From the NCBI GenBank assembly GCA_026786125.1, contig JAJAYU010000392.1:1-6456 (forward strand): 6,456 bases of DNA, given 5' to 3'. Of this stretch, positions 5,665 to 6,456 are shown one piece after another (the first letter of the stretch is position 1; the number at the start of each line of letters is the position of its first letter). Source of the stretch: Chamaesiphon sp. (GTDB lineage Bacteria; Cyanobacteriota; Cyanobacteriia; Cyanobacteriales; Chamaesiphonaceae). Under the pieces are notes generated by a model. That model did not search any database and was not told the DNA's origin. It saw only the letters and a list, made by a program, of their open reading frames with translations. The translations under genes and the position numbers were made by a program.

Positions 5665-5727
5665 CGATCGATCTCAAATCTCCACCTCTCAATCTCGATC
5701 GAGTAGCCCTGGATAAATCTATCTCAG
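5665..5727. repeat. 63-bp dispersed direct repeat, copy B
   Basis: This copy is 860 bp from copy A (4805-4867), with 4 mismatches in 63. It includes ctcgatcgag (5694-5703), which occurs a third time alone at 5949-5958. It sits immediately upstream of the TATAAT of the two-gene operon. Recombination between the copies would remove the whole operon. Confidence 0.9.
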
Positions 5728-6182
5728 CACAACGCTACTCAAATGCAGCTACGCCAACGAGCGCAGTAGTCGATCAAGGTGCAAAAAATGCACTAAGTAT
5801 AGATCTAATTGTTAAGTAAATCCGTAGAGACTACGCCGAATGACGTTTATTTTTAACTCAGGTACTTTCAGGTACTGACAGAATTAGATTCGGTCATGTA
5901 CTATTGCAAATGTAGGCACAGAGAGACAGCTACATCAACGGTACCAAGCTCGATCGAGTAAATGTGTACCGCGATCGACCCAACGGATTTTGCCACCAGC
6001 ACGATCTCGCTCTGGGTCAAATAGCTAAGTCTCTCGCTGGCACACAAACAAAAAATAAATTCACTCTCATTGTAACAACAACCAGCCCAGAGTCCTAACT
6101 CTACAGATTTGGTTTGTTATGACTTCTTACTTTCATCGGATTCAACTCTCTTGTTCTTGACGGCTAGTAAGCCAAGGTAAAT
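5728..6182. other. Intergenic region without a supported gene
   Basis: Four small elements are visible: a hairpin gtgca-aaaaa-tgcac (5779-5793); a perfect inverted repeat cgtag-aga-ctacg (5823-5835); a 10-bp-period direct repeat tcaggtact (5858-5866 and 5868-5876); and a lone ctcgatcgag palindrome (5949-5958). A plus-strand frame is open from 5916 to a TAA at 6096-6098 (60 codons) but has no ATG, and its translation matches no family I know. The promoter of the gene at 6183 should lie in the right-hand part, but no convincing -10/-35 pair is seen. Confidence 0.6.
6174..6177 (+). promoter_or_regulatory. Ribosome-binding site of the secreted-protein gene
   Basis: AAGG lies 5 bases before the ATG at 6183 and supports that start. 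Confidence 0.5.
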
Positions 6183-6456
6183 ATGCGTCGGTTTGTAGTT
6201 TGCTGTTCGATCGCAGGTTGGTTGGGTGCTTGTCATCAGTTGCTTTCACCAGCACTGGCGCAAGTAGCCCCTGTAACACCAACATGTTCGATCGTCGGTA
6301 GTGCTGCCGGACAAATGTTTCCCAATGCCGCTCTAGCTAGTCGGTTGGAGTCTAGCAGCTCTGATTCTTACTTTCGGGTGGAATGTACTGGGGCTATTAC
6401 TGGTAAATTGCGCTTATCTTTGGGGGCGGGTAGCAAGCTGTACAACGGCTCTACTC
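6183..6456 (+). CDS. Secreted protein, N-terminal part (runs off the window); possibly spore-coat-U/fimbrial-like
   Basis: Ninety-one codons are visible from the ATG at 6183, with no stop before the window edge. The protein starts MRRFVVCC, followed by a short hydrophobic stretch and an ALA-Q signal-peptidase I site after about residue 26 (SPALAQ), so export is likely. A possible lipobox-like LGAC (14-17) is less convincing. The mature part has two cysteines (C35, C68) in a beta-rich stretch: CSIVGSAAGQMF, YFRVECTGAITGKLRLSLGAG. A pair of cysteines flanking the first strands, with a V-x-C-T strand and then LSLGAG, recalls spore coat U-type and related pilin-like domains and some cyanobacterial secreted hypotheticals. 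The family call is weak because only the first part is seen. It is the only plus-strand gene, divergent from the two-gene operon, and has its own ribosome-binding site. Confidence 0.7.
   Translation, partial: MRRFVVCCSIAGWLGACHQLLSPALAQVAPVTPTCSIVGSAAGQMFPNAALASRLESSSSDSYFRVECTGAITGKLRLSLGAGSKLYNGST

Noticed and set aside
4805..5727. The two 63-bp repeats as the ends of a transposon or att sites of an integrated element.
   Set aside because: They are direct, not inverted, and no transposase or integrase lies between them. Each sits at an operon's upstream region, so a duplicated promoter region explains them better.
5916..6098. Plus-strand open frame of 60 codons (containing YRDRPNGFCHQHDLALGQ).
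   Set aside because: It has no ATG and only an internal GTG, lacks a ribosome-binding site, and matches no family I know; an open frame of this length is expected by chance. It could be a gene fragment but cannot be supported.

Overview
The window most likely comes from a cyanobacterium. The sequence CGATCG occurs roughly two dozen times, far above chance, including one full HIP1 octamer GCGATCGC. The protein families point the same way: a STAND ATPase with a vMAP-type N-terminal helix-turn-helix, an Uma2/DUF820 gene, a DUF4351 nuclease-like gene and a DUF2281-like antitoxin, all multi-copy in cyanobacterial genomes. No RNA gene, CRISPR array or complete insertion sequence is visible.

Layout, left to right. 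Positions 1-232 are non-coding and hold a perfect 9-bp inverted repeat and two adjoining short tandem repeats, the second reaching the stop codon of the first gene. A membrane family-2 glycosyltransferase (231-1607, minus) and a compact STAND-type ATPase (1672-3027, minus) follow; both look intact. Next comes a run of broken accessory genes on the minus strand: an Uma2 reading frame that has lost its nuclease core by an in-frame deletion (3142-3387), an Rpn-like/DUF4351 gene cut by one in-frame TAG (3428-4426), and a VapC PIN toxin reduced to about its first 25-29 codons (within 4306-4512), still overlapping its intact antitoxin (4497-4754).

Upstream lies a compact two-gene minus-strand operon (4895-5622) with a 4-bp ATGA overlap. 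It encodes a small protein of unknown family with a conserved-looking His/Lys-Arg/Gly-His and TAFPPD pattern, and a small acidic protein with a Trp-Trp-Trp motif. It is a candidate, unproven toxin-antitoxin-like pair. A 63-bp direct repeat (59 of 63 identical) lies just upstream of both this operon and the vapB operon, in the same orientation, with -10-like hexamers at or just beyond its gene-proximal edge. About 450 bp without a supported gene follow, then the start of a plus-strand secreted protein (6183 to the window edge).

The window therefore reads as two housekeeping-like or signalling genes next to an accessory island of toxin-antitoxin and nuclease-family genes in active decay. The best candidate for an undescribed system is the overlapping gene pair at 4895-5622 with its repeat-borne promoter region. 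The broken genes are best seen as relics, although the truncated VapC and the Rpn-like gene may now be transcribed from the surviving antitoxin's promoter.
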